64,000 nucleotides of DNA from Leisingera aquaemixtae (GCF_001458395.1 NZ_CYSR01000030.1:558001-622000), one strand, 5' to 3'. Counted from the first letter of the stretch, positions 10,662-19,282 are shown. The notes: generated by a model from the sequence alone, not told the origin. Numbers and translations are program-made.

Positions 10662-12485
10662 ATGCCCCTTTCTGATGCCGCGCTGCTCCGCTTTCTGACT
10701 TCGGTCCACCCCTACGACAGCCTGGAACCGGCGCTGCTGCAGGCGCTGGCCCCCAAGTTCCGCCTGATCGATGCAGCTGCAGGTGATGCTGTCTACGCGC
10801 TGAACGAGGATCTGGAAGGGCTGTACCTGGTCCACACCGGCGAGGTGGAAGTGACCGATGAAAACGGCATTCCCGTTTCCATCCTCGGCCCCCGCAATTC
10901 CTTTGGCGAACGCGGGCTGACCCGCGGCGGCCGGGCGGTGACCTCTGCGCGGACGACCAAGGACACACTCCTGCTGCTGCTGCCCAAGGCGGATTTCCAC
11001 GCCCTGATGGCCGGCCAGCCAAAGGTCGCCAAGTTTTTCGACCGCCGCCGCCCCGGCAGCCAGGTCTCCGGCAGCCTCGCCACCACCCGGGTTGAGGCCA
11101 TCATGGCGCGCGCGCCGGTCACCTGTTCCGGCGGCCTTACCTGCCAGGGCGCCGCGCAACTGATGCGGGACCGCCGCATCTCCTCCGTCTGCGTGACCGA
11201 CGGCGACCGCTTGCAAGGCATCCTGACCACCCGCGACCTGACCGCCAAGATCCTCGCCGCAGGCAAGCCGATTTCCACCCCGGTCTGCAACGTGATGACC
11301 CCGGACCCGCTGACCCTGGCGCCCTCCGCCATCGGCTCCGACGTGCTGCACATGATGATGGAGCACGGCATCGGCCACATCCCCGTGGTTGAGGCAGGCA
11401 AGCTCGCAGGCATCGTCACCCAGACCGACCTCACCCGCTTTCAGGCCGTCAGCTCAGGCGAGATGGTGTCGAGCATCGCCCGTGCAGCGTCGGCTGAAGA
11501 GATGGCCAAGGCCACCGCCGAAATCCCCCGCCTGCTGGTGCAGCTGGTGGCAGGCGGCAACCGGCATGAGGTGGTGACCCGGCTGATCACCGACATCGCC
11601 GACACCGTGACCCGCCGCCTGCTGGCATTGGCGGAAGATAAACATGGCCCGGCCCCGGTGCCCTACCTGTGGCTCGCTTGCGGCTCGCAAGGGCGGCGCG
11701 AGCAGACGGGCGTGTCCGACCAGGACAACTGCCTGATCCTGTCCGACGATCTGGCCCCGGGCGATGAGGCCTATTTCGAACAGCTCGCCAAGTTTGTCTG
11801 CGACGGGCTCAACACCTGCGGCTACGTCTATTGCCCCGGCGACATGATGGCCTCCAACCCGCGCTGGCGTCAGCCGCTGCGGGTCTGGCGCGACTATTTC
11901 CGCGGCTGGATCGTCAAGCCAAACCCGGAAGCGCAGATGCTGGCCTCAGTGATGTTCGACCTGCGCCCCATCGGCGGCGACGCCGCGCTGTTTGCTGACC
12001 TGCAGCAGGAGACCCTGCAGGCGGCCAGCGCCAATACCATCTTCACCGCCCATATGATCGCCAATTCGCTGAAACACACGCCGCCCCTGGGCCTGTTGCG
12101 CGGGCTGGCCACCATCCGCTCGGGTGAGCACCGCAACACGCTGGACATGAAGCACAACGGCGTGGTGCCGGTGGTGGATCTGGGCCGGGTCTATGCGCTG
12201 CAGGGGAAACTGGCCGAGGTCAACACCCGCGCCCGGCTGGAGGCCGCCGAGGCCGCGGGCGTGCTCAGCCCCTCCGGTGCGCGGGATCTGACGGATGCCT
12301 ACGACCTGATCGCCCAGACAAGACTGGAGCATCAGGCGGCGCAGATCCGCGGCGGCCAGGCACCGGACAATTACCTGGCGCCCTCGGACCTGTCGGATTT
12401 TGAGCGAAGTCATCTGCGCGACGCCTTTGTTGTGGTAAAGACGATGCAATCGGCAGTTGGGCACGGTAAGGGAATGCTGAGCTGA
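10662..12485 (+). CDS. cNMP-binding / CBS / DUF294 nucleotidyltransferase-like regulatory protein
   Basis: A 607-residue cytoplasmic multidomain protein. In order: a cyclic-nucleotide-binding beta roll (about 15-125), a CBS pair (about 150-265), a GlnD-like nucleotidyltransferase domain with GSQGRRE at 341-347 and SDQDN at 352-356, and a helical DUF294 C-terminal domain. The catalytic Gly-Ser and paired Asp residues are present, so it may be an active nucleotidyltransferase. Proteins of this build commonly accompany SSS symporters of this type and DnaQ-like exonucleases. The nucleotide ligand, the reaction and the target are unknown. Confidence 0.9.
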   Translation: MPLSDAALLRFLTSVHPYDSLEPALLQALAPKFRLIDAAAGDAVYALNEDLEGLYLVHTGEVEVTDENGIPVSILGPRNSFGERGLTRGGRAVTSARTTKDTLLLLLPKADFHALMAGQPKVAKFFDRRRPGSQVSGSLATTRVEAIMARAPVTCSGGLTCQGAAQLMRDRRISSVCVTDGDRLQGILTTRDLTAKILAAGKPISTPVCNVMTPDPLTLAPSAIGSDVLHMMMEHGIGHIPVVEAGKLAGIVTQTDLTRFQAVSSGEMVSSIARAASAEEMAKATAEIPRLLVQLVAGGNRHEVVTRLITDIADTVTRRLLALAEDKHGPAPVPYLWLACGSQGRREQTGVSDQDNCLILSDDLAPGDEAYFEQLAKFVCDGLNTCGYVYCPGDMMASNPRWRQPLRVWRDYFRGWIVKPNPEAQMLASVMFDLRPIGGDAALFADLQQETLQAASANTIFTAHMIANSLKHTPPLGLLRGLATIRSGEHRNTLDMKHNGVVPVVDLGRVYALQGKLAEVNTRARLEAAEAAGVLSPSGARDLTDAYDLIAQTRLEHQAAQIRGGQAPDNYLAPSDLSDFERSHLRDAFVVVKTMQSAVGHGKGMLS

Positions 12486-12522
12486 CGGCTGCGCGTGCGG
12501 AGCGTGCGGGAGCCTGCGGCGC

Positions 12523-12547
12523 GAGTATTTTAAGAAAGATGAAAAGG
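12523..12547 (+). repeat. Dispersed intergenic repeat, copy A
   Basis: The core GAGTATTTT-n5-AGATGAAAAGG, preceded by a GC-rich stretch, follows the DUF294 stop and ends 23 nt before the next ATG. It matches four other copies in the window (18264, 21777, 52526, 57554), each in the same orientation as the gene downstream. Confidence 0.6.
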
Positions 12548-12570
12548 CCGGTGGCCTGCGGGGAGATGGG

Positions 12571-13089
12571 ATGTTTCTGGAACTGATTGCGGTGATTATT
12601 GCTGGTATCGCGGCGGCGGGCGTGGTGATGCTCTTGAACCGGACGCTGAAGGGGCGGCTGCCGCGCTGGATGGCGCCGGTGGCGGCGGGGCTTGCAATGA
12701 TCAGCGTCACCATCGCCTCGGAATACGGCTGGTACGGGCGCACCAGGGCCGCCCTGCCGGAAGGGGTGGAAGTGGCGGAAACGGTTCAGAACAAAAGCTT
12801 CTACCGGCCCTGGACCTATGCCGTGCCGTATGTGGACCGGTTTGCCGCCATCGACACCGCCACCATGAAAAGCCACGAGGCGCATCCGCAGGTTTATCTG
12901 GCCGAGGTGTATTTCTTTGGCCGCTGGGCGCCGCTCAGCAAGCGGCCTGCGGTGCTGGACTGCGGCAAATGGCGCCGCGCGCTGGTGGCGAACGGCACCG
13001 TCTTTTCCGGCAACAGCCTGCCCGCGGGGCTCGATTGGGTTGCCGGTGCCCCGGAGGACGCGCTGCTGACCACGGCCTGCGGAGGATAA
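12571..13089 (+). CDS. Hypothetical membrane protein of the acetate locus
   Basis: 172 residues with two N-terminal hydrophobic segments (about 3-22 and 33-52), then a hydrophilic part of about 120 residues with a conserved-looking SFYRPWTYAVPYVDRF stretch and two late cysteines. No family is recognised. A GGGGAGATGGG sequence precedes the ATG. It sits between the DUF294 protein and the membrane-anchored exonuclease, with only 2 nt to the latter, so it probably belongs to the same system. Function unknown. Confidence 0.75.
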   Translation: MFLELIAVIIAGIAAAGVVMLLNRTLKGRLPRWMAPVAAGLAMISVTIASEYGWYGRTRAALPEGVEVAETVQNKSFYRPWTYAVPYVDRFAAIDTATMKSHEAHPQVYLAEVYFFGRWAPLSKRPAVLDCGKWRRALVANGTVFSGNSLPAGLDWVAGAPEDALLTTACGG

Positions 13090-13091
13090 CG

Positions 13092-14501
13092 ATGCTGTCA
13101 CGCCTCAGCCTGCGCCTGCGGATCTTTCTGTTCTTCTGCCTGCTGGCGCTTGGCGGCATCGCCGTCACCGGCGGCGCGCTGTGGCTTGGCTACAGCCGCG
13201 CGGGCCAGCCCGCCCTGACCGATGCCTTCATCTTTTCCGGCCTCCTGAGCAGCTTTGCCATGCTCGGGCTGAGCGCCGGGGTCTGGCTGCTGTTTGACGA
13301 GAACGTCGCCAAGCCGATCGAACGGCTGGCGGCAGGCATGCGCGCCCGCGCCCACGCCGGGGTGAGCAAGGAGCTGGACACCCACAGCGCCCGCTACCTG
13401 GGCGACCTGGCGGCCGCTGCCGAGGGGCTGGCGGGCCAGCTGGGCGCCTCTGCCCTGTCCGCGGCCGAGGCCATCGCCCGCGAGACCGAGCATCTGGAAG
13501 CCGAGAAAGCCCGCCTTGCGGCGCTACTCACCGACATTCCGGTTGCCACCGTCATGGCCAGCCCGGCGCATCAGATCGTGCTTTATGACGGCCAGGCCGC
13601 CGCGGTGCTGGCGCAGGAAGCGCCGCCGCGGCTCAATGCGCCGCTGTCCGATTACCTGGACCGCACCGGCCTGGAGGCCGCCTATGGCCGGCTGGTGCGC
13701 AGCGGCCTGGAGGTTCTGGCCGAGGTGAAAAGCGCCAGCGGCAGCCAGGTTTTTGATCTGCGGCTGAAACCGCTGGGCGGCGCGCCGGGCTACATCATCC
13801 TGTTCGAAGGCGCCCATGCGGACCTTGCCCCCGGCGACTCGCGGCCGCTGGTCTATGATTTTGCCCTGCTGGACACCGAGCACGCGGAACTGGACAGCCG
13901 CAAGCTGTCAAACCTCAGCTATGTGGTGTTTGACACCGAAACCACCGGCCTCCTGCCGCATAAGGACGAGATCGTCCAGATCGGCGCCCTGCGGGTGGTG
14001 CGCAACAGGATAATTGCAGGCGAGCAGTTCGCCACGCTGGTCGATCCCGGCACGCCGATCCCCGCCGCCTCCACCAAGGTGCATGGGATCAGCGATGCCA
14101 TGGTGCAGGGCGCGCCGGACATCGGCAAAGCCGCCCGCGCCTTTCACCGGTTTGCCTCCGATGCGGTGATCGTCGCCCATAACGCGCCGTTCGACATGGC
14201 CTTTCTGCGCCGCCATGCCAAACGTGCGGGCGTCAGCTGGGACCAGCCGGTTCTGGACACCGTGCTGCTGAGCGCGGTGCTGTTCGGCGCCTCGCAGAGC
14301 CACACGCTGGATGCGCTGTGCGAGCGGCTGGAGGTGACCATCCCGCCTGCCCTGCGCCATACCGCAATGGGGGATGCTCAGGCCACGGCAGAGGTGTTCT
14401 GCAAAATGCTGCCGATGCTGGAGGCGCGCGGCCTCGGCACCTTTGGCGCGGTGATTGAGGAGACCCGCAAGCACGGACGCCTGTTAGAGGACTTGAATTA
14501 G
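13092..14501 (+). CDS. Membrane-anchored DnaQ-like 3'-5' exonuclease with sensor-like N-terminus
   Basis: 469 residues. Two membrane helices (about 8-35 and 45-68) are followed by a HAMP-like linker (about 69-115), a coiled region, a PAS-like segment (about 140-238) and a DEDDh exonuclease domain (about 275-445). The catalytic set is intact: DTETTG at 281-286, HNAPFD at 363-368, and H423 with D428 in HTAMGDAQ. It is unlike the replicative epsilon subunit in carrying a sensor-kinase-like front end. The start at 13092 is preferred over an upstream in-frame ATG (12969) because it gives the hydrophobic N-terminus and lies 2 nt after the previous gene. Its substrate is unknown. Confidence 0.9.
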   Translation: MLSRLSLRLRIFLFFCLLALGGIAVTGGALWLGYSRAGQPALTDAFIFSGLLSSFAMLGLSAGVWLLFDENVAKPIERLAAGMRARAHAGVSKELDTHSARYLGDLAAAAEGLAGQLGASALSAAEAIARETEHLEAEKARLAALLTDIPVATVMASPAHQIVLYDGQAAAVLAQEAPPRLNAPLSDYLDRTGLEAAYGRLVRSGLEVLAEVKSASGSQVFDLRLKPLGGAPGYIILFEGAHADLAPGDSRPLVYDFALLDTEHAELDSRKLSNLSYVVFDTETTGLLPHKDEIVQIGALRVVRNRIIAGEQFATLVDPGTPIPAASTKVHGISDAMVQGAPDIGKAARAFHRFASDAVIVAHNAPFDMAFLRRHAKRAGVSWDQPVLDTVLLSAVLFGASQSHTLDALCERLEVTIPPALRHTAMGDAQATAEVFCKMLPMLEARGLGTFGAVIEETRKHGRLLEDLN

Positions 14502-14539
14502 CACCTGTATTTGCCGCCTGATCTGCGAAATACAGGTGC
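14501..14539 (+). other. Perfect 12-bp inverted repeat after the exonuclease gene
   Basis: GCACCTGTATTT (14501-14512) and AAATACAGGTGC (14528-14539) form a perfect dyad with a 15-base centre, starting on the last base of the exonuclease stop codon. There is no T-run, so it is either a factor-dependent terminator or stability hairpin, or an operator for the flavin reductase gene 61 bases downstream. Confidence 0.6.
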
Positions 14540-14600
14540 AAGGTGGACAACCGGCCGCATGCGTGGCAGGTCACTGCCGAACGAAAAAGAGGCGCGCGAC

Positions 14601-15101
14601 ATGGCCGACACCAGCTTTATCCCCGGGCCGGAGACCGCCCGGGCCTACCGCGATGCGCTCGGCTGCTTCGGCACCGGGGTGACGGTTGTCACCACCCAGA
14701 CCCCGCGCGGCCCGCTGGCGATCACCGTCAACAGCTTCACCTCCGTTTCACTGGAGCCGCCGCTGCTGTTGTGGTGCCCGGCCAAAGCCTCGCTGCGCCA
14801 TGACGCCTTTGTCGGCGCCGAGCATTTCGCCATTCACGTGATGGCAGAGGATCAGCTGGACCTGGCCAAGCATTTCGCCGCCAACGGCGAGGATTTCTCT
14901 GCCGCCGCCTGGCAGCTGAACGCGCAAGGTTCGCCGGCCCTGGAGGCGGTGATTGCCCGTTTCGACTGCCGCCGCTTTGCTGCCCATCCGGCAGGCGATC
15001 ACACCATCGTCGTCGGCGAGGTGGCCAGCGTCACCACCCGGCCCGGCAAGGGGCTGATCTTCAAGCGCGGCCAGTACGGCGGTTTTCTGGAACAGAGCTG
15101 A
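14601..15101 (+). CDS. Flavin reductase family protein (FMN-binding split barrel)
   Basis: A 166-residue protein of the HpaC/flavin-reductase-like family. Its markers are FGTGVTVVTTQ (about 18-28), the flavin-contact strand AITVNSFTSVSLEPPLLLW (about 36-54) and a late GEVASV motif. Such proteins reduce FMN or FAD with NAD(P)H, often for a two-component monooxygenase; no partner oxygenase is visible here. The ATG at 14601 fits the family N-terminus; an in-frame upstream extension does not. Confidence 0.85.
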   Translation: MADTSFIPGPETARAYRDALGCFGTGVTVVTTQTPRGPLAITVNSFTSVSLEPPLLLWCPAKASLRHDAFVGAEHFAIHVMAEDQLDLAKHFAANGEDFSAAAWQLNAQGSPALEAVIARFDCRRFAAHPAGDHTIVVGEVASVTTRPGKGLIFKRGQYGGFLEQS

Positions 15102-15131
15102 GCGCCCTGCGGCACTGCCGCGCGGGCACCC

Positions 15132-16109
15132 TCATCCGGCGGGCAAAACCGGCGGCAGGCTGGCGGGCTGCGCCTCGGCAGGGCCGGCCTCGGCCCCGGC
15201 GGCACTGCCGCACCCCTCTGCAGTCCCGTCCAGCAGATGCGGCAGGACCGCTGCCGCGGACAGGTCCATCCCCGGCGCCATGCGCAGCGCCCGCTGCGGG
15301 CAGATCGACACACACAGCCCGCATTGAAAGCACAGGGACTCCACAAAACTCAGCGCGCCGCCGGCCTCCGTCAGGCTCAGCGCGTCCGATGGGCAGACCC
15401 AGACGCAGCTGCTGCAATGAGTGCAGCGATCGGCGTCCAGGCTGACAGCCCCGTAGGGGGCCTGCTCCGGCAGCGCGATATTGCCTGCCTTGGCCGGCAG
15501 CAGGGCCGCGGCGCTGGCCCGTGCGGTATCCCTGCGGCTGCCCACCGCAAGAACGTCCGGCGAGACGGAGGCAAACGGAAAGATCCCGGCCTCCAGACGC
15601 CGCGCCAGGGTGCCGCCGTCCCCGAACAGCAGTATCCGGCCCAGCCCGCCCAGAACATGCGCCAGCTCCACTTGCCGCTCCTGCTGCGCCAGTCCGGCAG
15701 CGCCGGCGCAGGATTGCAGGTGAATGACGTCAAAACCGCAGGCCAGCGCGTGCAGCAGGTCGGCATGGCCGATTTTCTGCACGCAGCAAACCAGAACCGG
15801 AATCACATCCGCCGCGGCTTCTGCCGGCGGGGGAAGGTCCACCGCTTCCGGCACAACCGGCTCCACCTCATAAAGAATCAGCACCTGGGCGCGGCCGGTT
15901 TCATGCTTGCGCTGATGCGCCGCCCGGCACAGCGCCATCAGCGGCAGTTCGCAGCTCCTGCTGGCCACATCCAGCAGCGCCGGACGCCCGCGCGGCGCAT
16001 GCCGCGCATTGCAGGAAGGAGTCTCGGGCCGCCGGCAGAAACAAATATAATGCGGCGGGTGCCCGTCTGCCGTCTGCCCTTCAAGGATATCAGCGCAAAT
16101 CTCTCCCAT
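15132..16109 (-). CDS. 4Fe-4S dicluster ferredoxin-type protein
   Basis: 325 residues. The C-terminal third holds two ferredoxin motifs, CTHCSSCVWVCP and CFQCGLCVSICP, expected to bind two [4Fe-4S] clusters. The middle (about 105-150, VLVCCVQKIGHADLLHALACGFDVIHLQSC) resembles the hydrogenase iron-sulfur subunit (MvhD-like) fold with extra cysteines. The N-terminus has a CFCRRPETPSC patch. No clear ribosome site precedes the chosen ATG, so the start is uncertain. It stands alone on the minus strand. Partner and reaction unknown. Confidence 0.75.
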   Translation of the reverse strand: MGEICADILEGQTADGHPPHYICFCRRPETPSCNARHAPRGRPALLDVASRSCELPLMALCRAAHQRKHETGRAQVLILYEVEPVVPEAVDLPPPAEAAADVIPVLVCCVQKIGHADLLHALACGFDVIHLQSCAGAAGLAQQERQVELAHVLGGLGRILLFGDGGTLARRLEAGIFPFASVSPDVLAVGSRRDTARASAAALLPAKAGNIALPEQAPYGAVSLDADRCTHCSSCVWVCPSDALSLTEAGGALSFVESLCFQCGLCVSICPQRALRMAPGMDLSAAAVLPHLLDGTAEGCGSAAGAEAGPAEAQPASLPPVLPAG

Positions 16110-16205
16110 TGGGAGATGCTAACACAGAAAAACTCATCCAAGACGTGTATTTCATCTTGACGGCGGAATTGTCGAAATTTTTACAAAAAACGGCTCAAAA
16201 CAAAA

Positions 16206-16239
16206 AAGGCCCGCCGGACGGCCAAGTCCGGCGGGCCTT
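16206..16239 (-). terminator. Rho-independent terminator of the pyrimidine ABC binding-protein gene
   Basis: A perfect 14-bp stem, AAGGCCCGCCGGAC (16206-16219) with GTCCGGCGGGCCTT (16226-16239). On the minus strand it is followed by a run of T (the plus strand shows AAAAAA at 16202-16207). It lies just downstream of the binding-protein stop at 16264. Confidence 0.95.
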
Positions 16240-16263
16240 GGTTTCGCAGTCCGCAAAGACGGC

Positions 16264-17250
16264 TCAGTTCAGCGCCGCATCGGTGATCGCATGGGTCCAG
16301 GCACCCTCCGGCTGCTTGGTGATCACCGGATCGGAGCCGCCGCCCATCAGCGTCGACACGGTCCGCTCGTAATCGGCCGGGTCCAGCGCCCCGTTGCTGC
16401 CGGCGGTCAGCTTGGCAATCTCGCCCATCATCCGCTTCTGGTGCTCCTCGGTCTGCGCACCGGATGCATCATTGTCGAGCACGATGTCCGCCGCTTCGTC
16501 CGGGTTCTCCTCGGCATACTTCCAGCCCTTCATCGAGGCCCGCACGAACCGCTCCATCTTGTCCGCAAATTCCGGGTTCTCCAGGTTCTCCTCCAGCACA
16601 TAGAGGCCGTCTTCCAGCGTTGCGACGCCCTGATCCTCATATTTGAAGGTGACCAGCTCCTCCGGGCTGACGCCCGCGTCAATGACCTGCCAGTATTCAT
16701 TGTAGGTCATGGTCGAGATGCAGTCCGCCTGGCGCTGCAGCAGCGGGTCGACGTTAAACCCCTGCTTCAGCACTTCGACACCGTTCTCGTCCTTGCCATC
16801 GGTGCCGATGCCCAGCTGGCTCATCCAGCTCATGAAGGGGAATTCGTTGCCAAAGAACCAGACCCCCAGGGTGCGGTTTTTCAGATCTTCCGGGGTTTCG
16901 ATGCCGGCATCCTTCCAGCAGGTCAGCATCATGCCGGAGGATTTGAACGGCTGGGCGATATTGACCAGCGGCAGGCCCTTCTCGCGCGCAGCCAGCGCCG
17001 CGGGCATCCATTCCACCGTCACATCGGCGCCGCCGCCGGCAATCACCTGGGTCGGCGCAATATCCGGCCCGCCCGGCAGGATGGTGACATTCAGGTCTTC
17101 TTCCTCATAGAACCCCTTGTCCAGTGCCACGTAATAGCCGGCGAACTGGGCCTGGGTCACCCATTTCAGCTGCAGCGTCACATCATCCGCCGCCTGCGCC
17201 GCTCCGGTTGCCCCCAGCGCCAGAGCCGCCGCAGTCATAATATGTTTCAT
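16264..17250 (-). CDS. ABC transporter substrate-binding protein, NMT1/SsuA-like (probable pyrimidine uptake)
   Basis: A 328-residue periplasmic protein with a Sec signal (residues 1-20, ending AAQA-AD) and an NMT1/ThiY-like start, LQLKWVTQAQFAGYYVALDKGFY, that binds small aromatic or pyrimidine-like ligands in relatives. It is the most promoter-distal gene of a cluster holding two permeases, an ATPase and pyrimidine catabolic enzymes. A RutR-like palindrome lies 48 bases upstream of its ATG, suggesting its own uracil-controlled promoter. The ligand is inferred from context. Confidence 0.88.
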   Translation of the reverse strand: MKHIMTAAALALGATGAAQAADDVTLQLKWVTQAQFAGYYVALDKGFYEEEDLNVTILPGGPDIAPTQVIAGGGADVTVEWMPAALAAREKGLPLVNIAQPFKSSGMMLTCWKDAGIETPEDLKNRTLGVWFFGNEFPFMSWMSQLGIGTDGKDENGVEVLKQGFNVDPLLQRQADCISTMTYNEYWQVIDAGVSPEELVTFKYEDQGVATLEDGLYVLEENLENPEFADKMERFVRASMKGWKYAEENPDEAADIVLDNDASGAQTEEHQKRMMGEIAKLTAGSNGALDPADYERTVSTLMGGGSDPVITKQPEGAWTHAITDAALN

Positions 17251-17297
17251 GTCTCGTTCTCCCTATTGATTATTTATGATGTGAAGCTTGCCCGGGT

Positions 17298-17313
17298 TTG
17301 ACCCTTCGTTCAA
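17298..17313. promoter_or_regulatory. RutR-like operator upstream of the ABC binding-protein gene (degenerate)
   Basis: TTGACCCTTCGTTCAA: arms TTGA and TCAA are intact, and 11 of the 14 specified positions match the RutR consensus TTGACCA-n2-TGGTCAA. It is flanked by one more matching base pair (TTTGA/TCAAA). It is 48 bases upstream of the binding-protein start. Confidence 0.55.
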
Positions 17314-17402
17314 AGTTTTTCGTTATATGGCCTGCCCTTGAGAGGCCCCCGCGCAAGATTTCGGCAAAGCCGCCCCGCACCCGGCGGGACGGCGTCTATC
17401 TG

Positions 17403-18248
17403 TCAGCCCCGCTGCGACGGGTGCCAGAAGGTAAAGCTCTTCTCGATCAGCGCCACCAGCCCGTAGAAGGCCGACCCGGCCAGCGCCGCCACCACGATCT
17501 CCGCCCAGACCATATCCAGCGCCAGTTGACCGACGCTGGTGGAAATGCGGAACCCCATGCCGACGGTGGGCGAGCCAAAGAATTCCGCCACAATCGCGCC
17601 GATCAGGGCCAGCGTAGTGGAAATCTTGAGGCCGTTGAACACAAACGGCAGCGCCGCCGGCAGCCGCAGCTTGAAGAAGGCCTGCCAGTAGGTCGCCGCA
17701 TAGGTCTGCATCAGATCGCGCTGCATGGCGGAGGTCTCGCGCAGGCCTGCCACGGTGTTCACCAGCATCGGAAAGAACACCATGACCACGACCACCGCGG
17801 CCTTCGACTGCCAGTCGAACCCGAACCACATCACCAGGATCGGTGCGGTGCCGACAATCGGCAGCGCCGCGACGAAGTTCCCGACAGGCAAAAGGCCTCG
17901 GCGCAGGAAATCGCTGCGGTCGACCAGGATCGCGGTCAGGAACGCCGCGCCGCAGCCGATCACATAGCCGCCAAGCGCGCCTTTCAGGATGGTCTGGGCA
18001 AAATCCTCCCACAGGACCGGCAGGCTGGATGCAAACCGCGCGGCAATCACCGTGGGCGCCGGCAGGATCACCAAGGACACCTCCAGCCCGCGCACCAGCA
18101 GTTCCCAGACCACCAGCACGGTAATCCCGAAGATCGCAGGCACAAATAGCTGCACCGCGCGGGTTTTCGACGCCGGGCTGTTCGCCAGCCGGCTGTTCAA
18201 CCACCAGCCGCCGCACCAAACAACCACGGCAAGCACCACCATTATCAT
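17403..18248 (-). CDS. ABC transporter permease (SsuC/ThiX-like), first
   Basis: A 281-residue inner-membrane permease with about six to seven helices and the binding-protein-dependent loop (about residues 175-205, LRETSAMQRDLMQTYAATYW) that contacts the ATPase. The start at 18248 follows a GGGGGGG tract and gives a membrane N-terminus; an in-frame start at 18326 would add a soluble 26-residue piece encoded by the repeat upstream. It pairs with the second permease encoded just upstream. Confidence 0.88.
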   Translation of the reverse strand: MIMVVLAVVVWCGGWWLNSRLANSPASKTRAVQLFVPAIFGITVLVVWELLVRGLEVSLVILPAPTVIAARFASSLPVLWEDFAQTILKGALGGYVIGCGAAFLTAILVDRSDFLRRGLLPVGNFVAALPIVGTAPILVMWFGFDWQSKAAVVVVMVFFPMLVNTVAGLRETSAMQRDLMQTYAATYWQAFFKLRLPAALPFVFNGLKISTTLALIGAIVAEFFGSPTVGMGFRISTSVGQLALDMVWAEIVVAALAGSAFYGLVALIEKSFTFWHPSQRG

Positions 18249-18263
18249 GACAGGCCCCCCCTG

Positions 18264-18318
18264 TTCATCTGGCCAAAAATATCCCGGGTGAGCCGCGCAG
18301 CGGCGAGGGCAGAGCCCT
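18264..18318 (-). repeat. Dispersed intergenic repeat, copy B
   Basis: On the minus strand a GC-rich hairpin-forming stretch (GGGCTCTGCCCTCGCC...) leads into CCCGGGATATTTTTGGCCAGATGAA, ending 15 nt before the permease ATG. This is the clearest copy of the family. Confidence 0.7.
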
Positions 18319-18333
18319 TCTTCCAAACATCCA

Positions 18334-19251
18334 TCATGCCCGCACCCCCATCCGGCTCAGGACCAGCTTCTCGATCAAGCCCAGCAAGGCCACCAGCGCC
18401 GCCGCCAGGATCGCCGCCGCAAACAGCGCCGACCAGATCTGCACGGTCTGCCCGTAGTAGCTGCCCGCCAGCAGCCGCGCGCCCAGCCCCGCAACCGCGC
18501 CGGTCGGCAGCTCGCCCACGATGGCCCCCACCAGGGACGCTGCAATGCCGATCTTCAGCGAGGCGAACAGATAGGGCATCGAGGACGGCAGCCGCAGTTT
18601 CCAGAACCCTTGCGAGGTATTGGCATTGTAGGTCTTCAGCAGATCCAGCTGCATCGCATCCGGCGCGCGCAGCCCCTTCACCATGCCGACAACCACAGGG
18701 AAGAAGCTGAGGTAGGCCGAGATCACCGCCTTCGGAATGATCCCCTGCACCCCGATGGAATAGAGAACCACGATGATCATCGGCGCCAGCGCGATGATTG
18801 GGATGGTCTGGCTGACAATCGCCCAGGGCATCACCGACATATCCATCACCCGGCTGTGTACGATGCCGACCGCCAGCAGGATGCCCAGCCCGGTCCCGAT
18901 GGCAAACCCCAGCAGCGTAGCGCTCAGCGTTACCTGCGCATGGTAGATCAGGCTGCGCTTGGAGGTGATCTTCTTCTCCACCGTGGTCTCCCACAGCTCC
19001 ACCGCCACCTGATGCGGCGCGGGCAGCCGCGGGCGGTCCTGCACCCAGGTCTCGCCAATGGCAAAGCTGTTGTTCGCCACCAGCCCGATCTCGCTCATGT
19101 CCCGGCGCGCCTTGGCGGTGGCGGGGGTCACTTCGGCCCCTGCCCGCTCCGCCTGGTCCAGCACGCCCTTGATGTTCATCGGCACGCAGGCTGCGTACCA
19201 AAGGGCGATGATGGCGGCGAGCACAGTGAGGACGGCAACAAGGCTTTTCAT
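18334..19251 (-). CDS. ABC transporter permease (SsuC/ThiX-like), second
   Basis: A 305-residue permease with an N-terminal membrane anchor (about 1-21), a periplasmic stretch of about 75 residues, then the transport core. The ATPase-contact loop KGLRAPDAMQLDLLKTYNA is clear, near residue 200. The extra N-terminal domain is longer than in SsuC and may touch the binding protein. Two different permeases suggest a heterodimeric channel. Confidence 0.87.
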   Translation of the reverse strand: MKSLVAVLTVLAAIIALWYAACVPMNIKGVLDQAERAGAEVTPATAKARRDMSEIGLVANNSFAIGETWVQDRPRLPAPHQVAVELWETTVEKKITSKRSLIYHAQVTLSATLLGFAIGTGLGILLAVGIVHSRVMDMSVMPWAIVSQTIPIIALAPMIIVVLYSIGVQGIIPKAVISAYLSFFPVVVGMVKGLRAPDAMQLDLLKTYNANTSQGFWKLRLPSSMPYLFASLKIGIAASLVGAIVGELPTGAVAGLGARLLAGSYYGQTVQIWSALFAAAILAAALVALLGLIEKLVLSRMGVRA

Positions 19252-19282
19252 AGCTGTGCCCTCCGCAACCGGCAGCCGCCCG

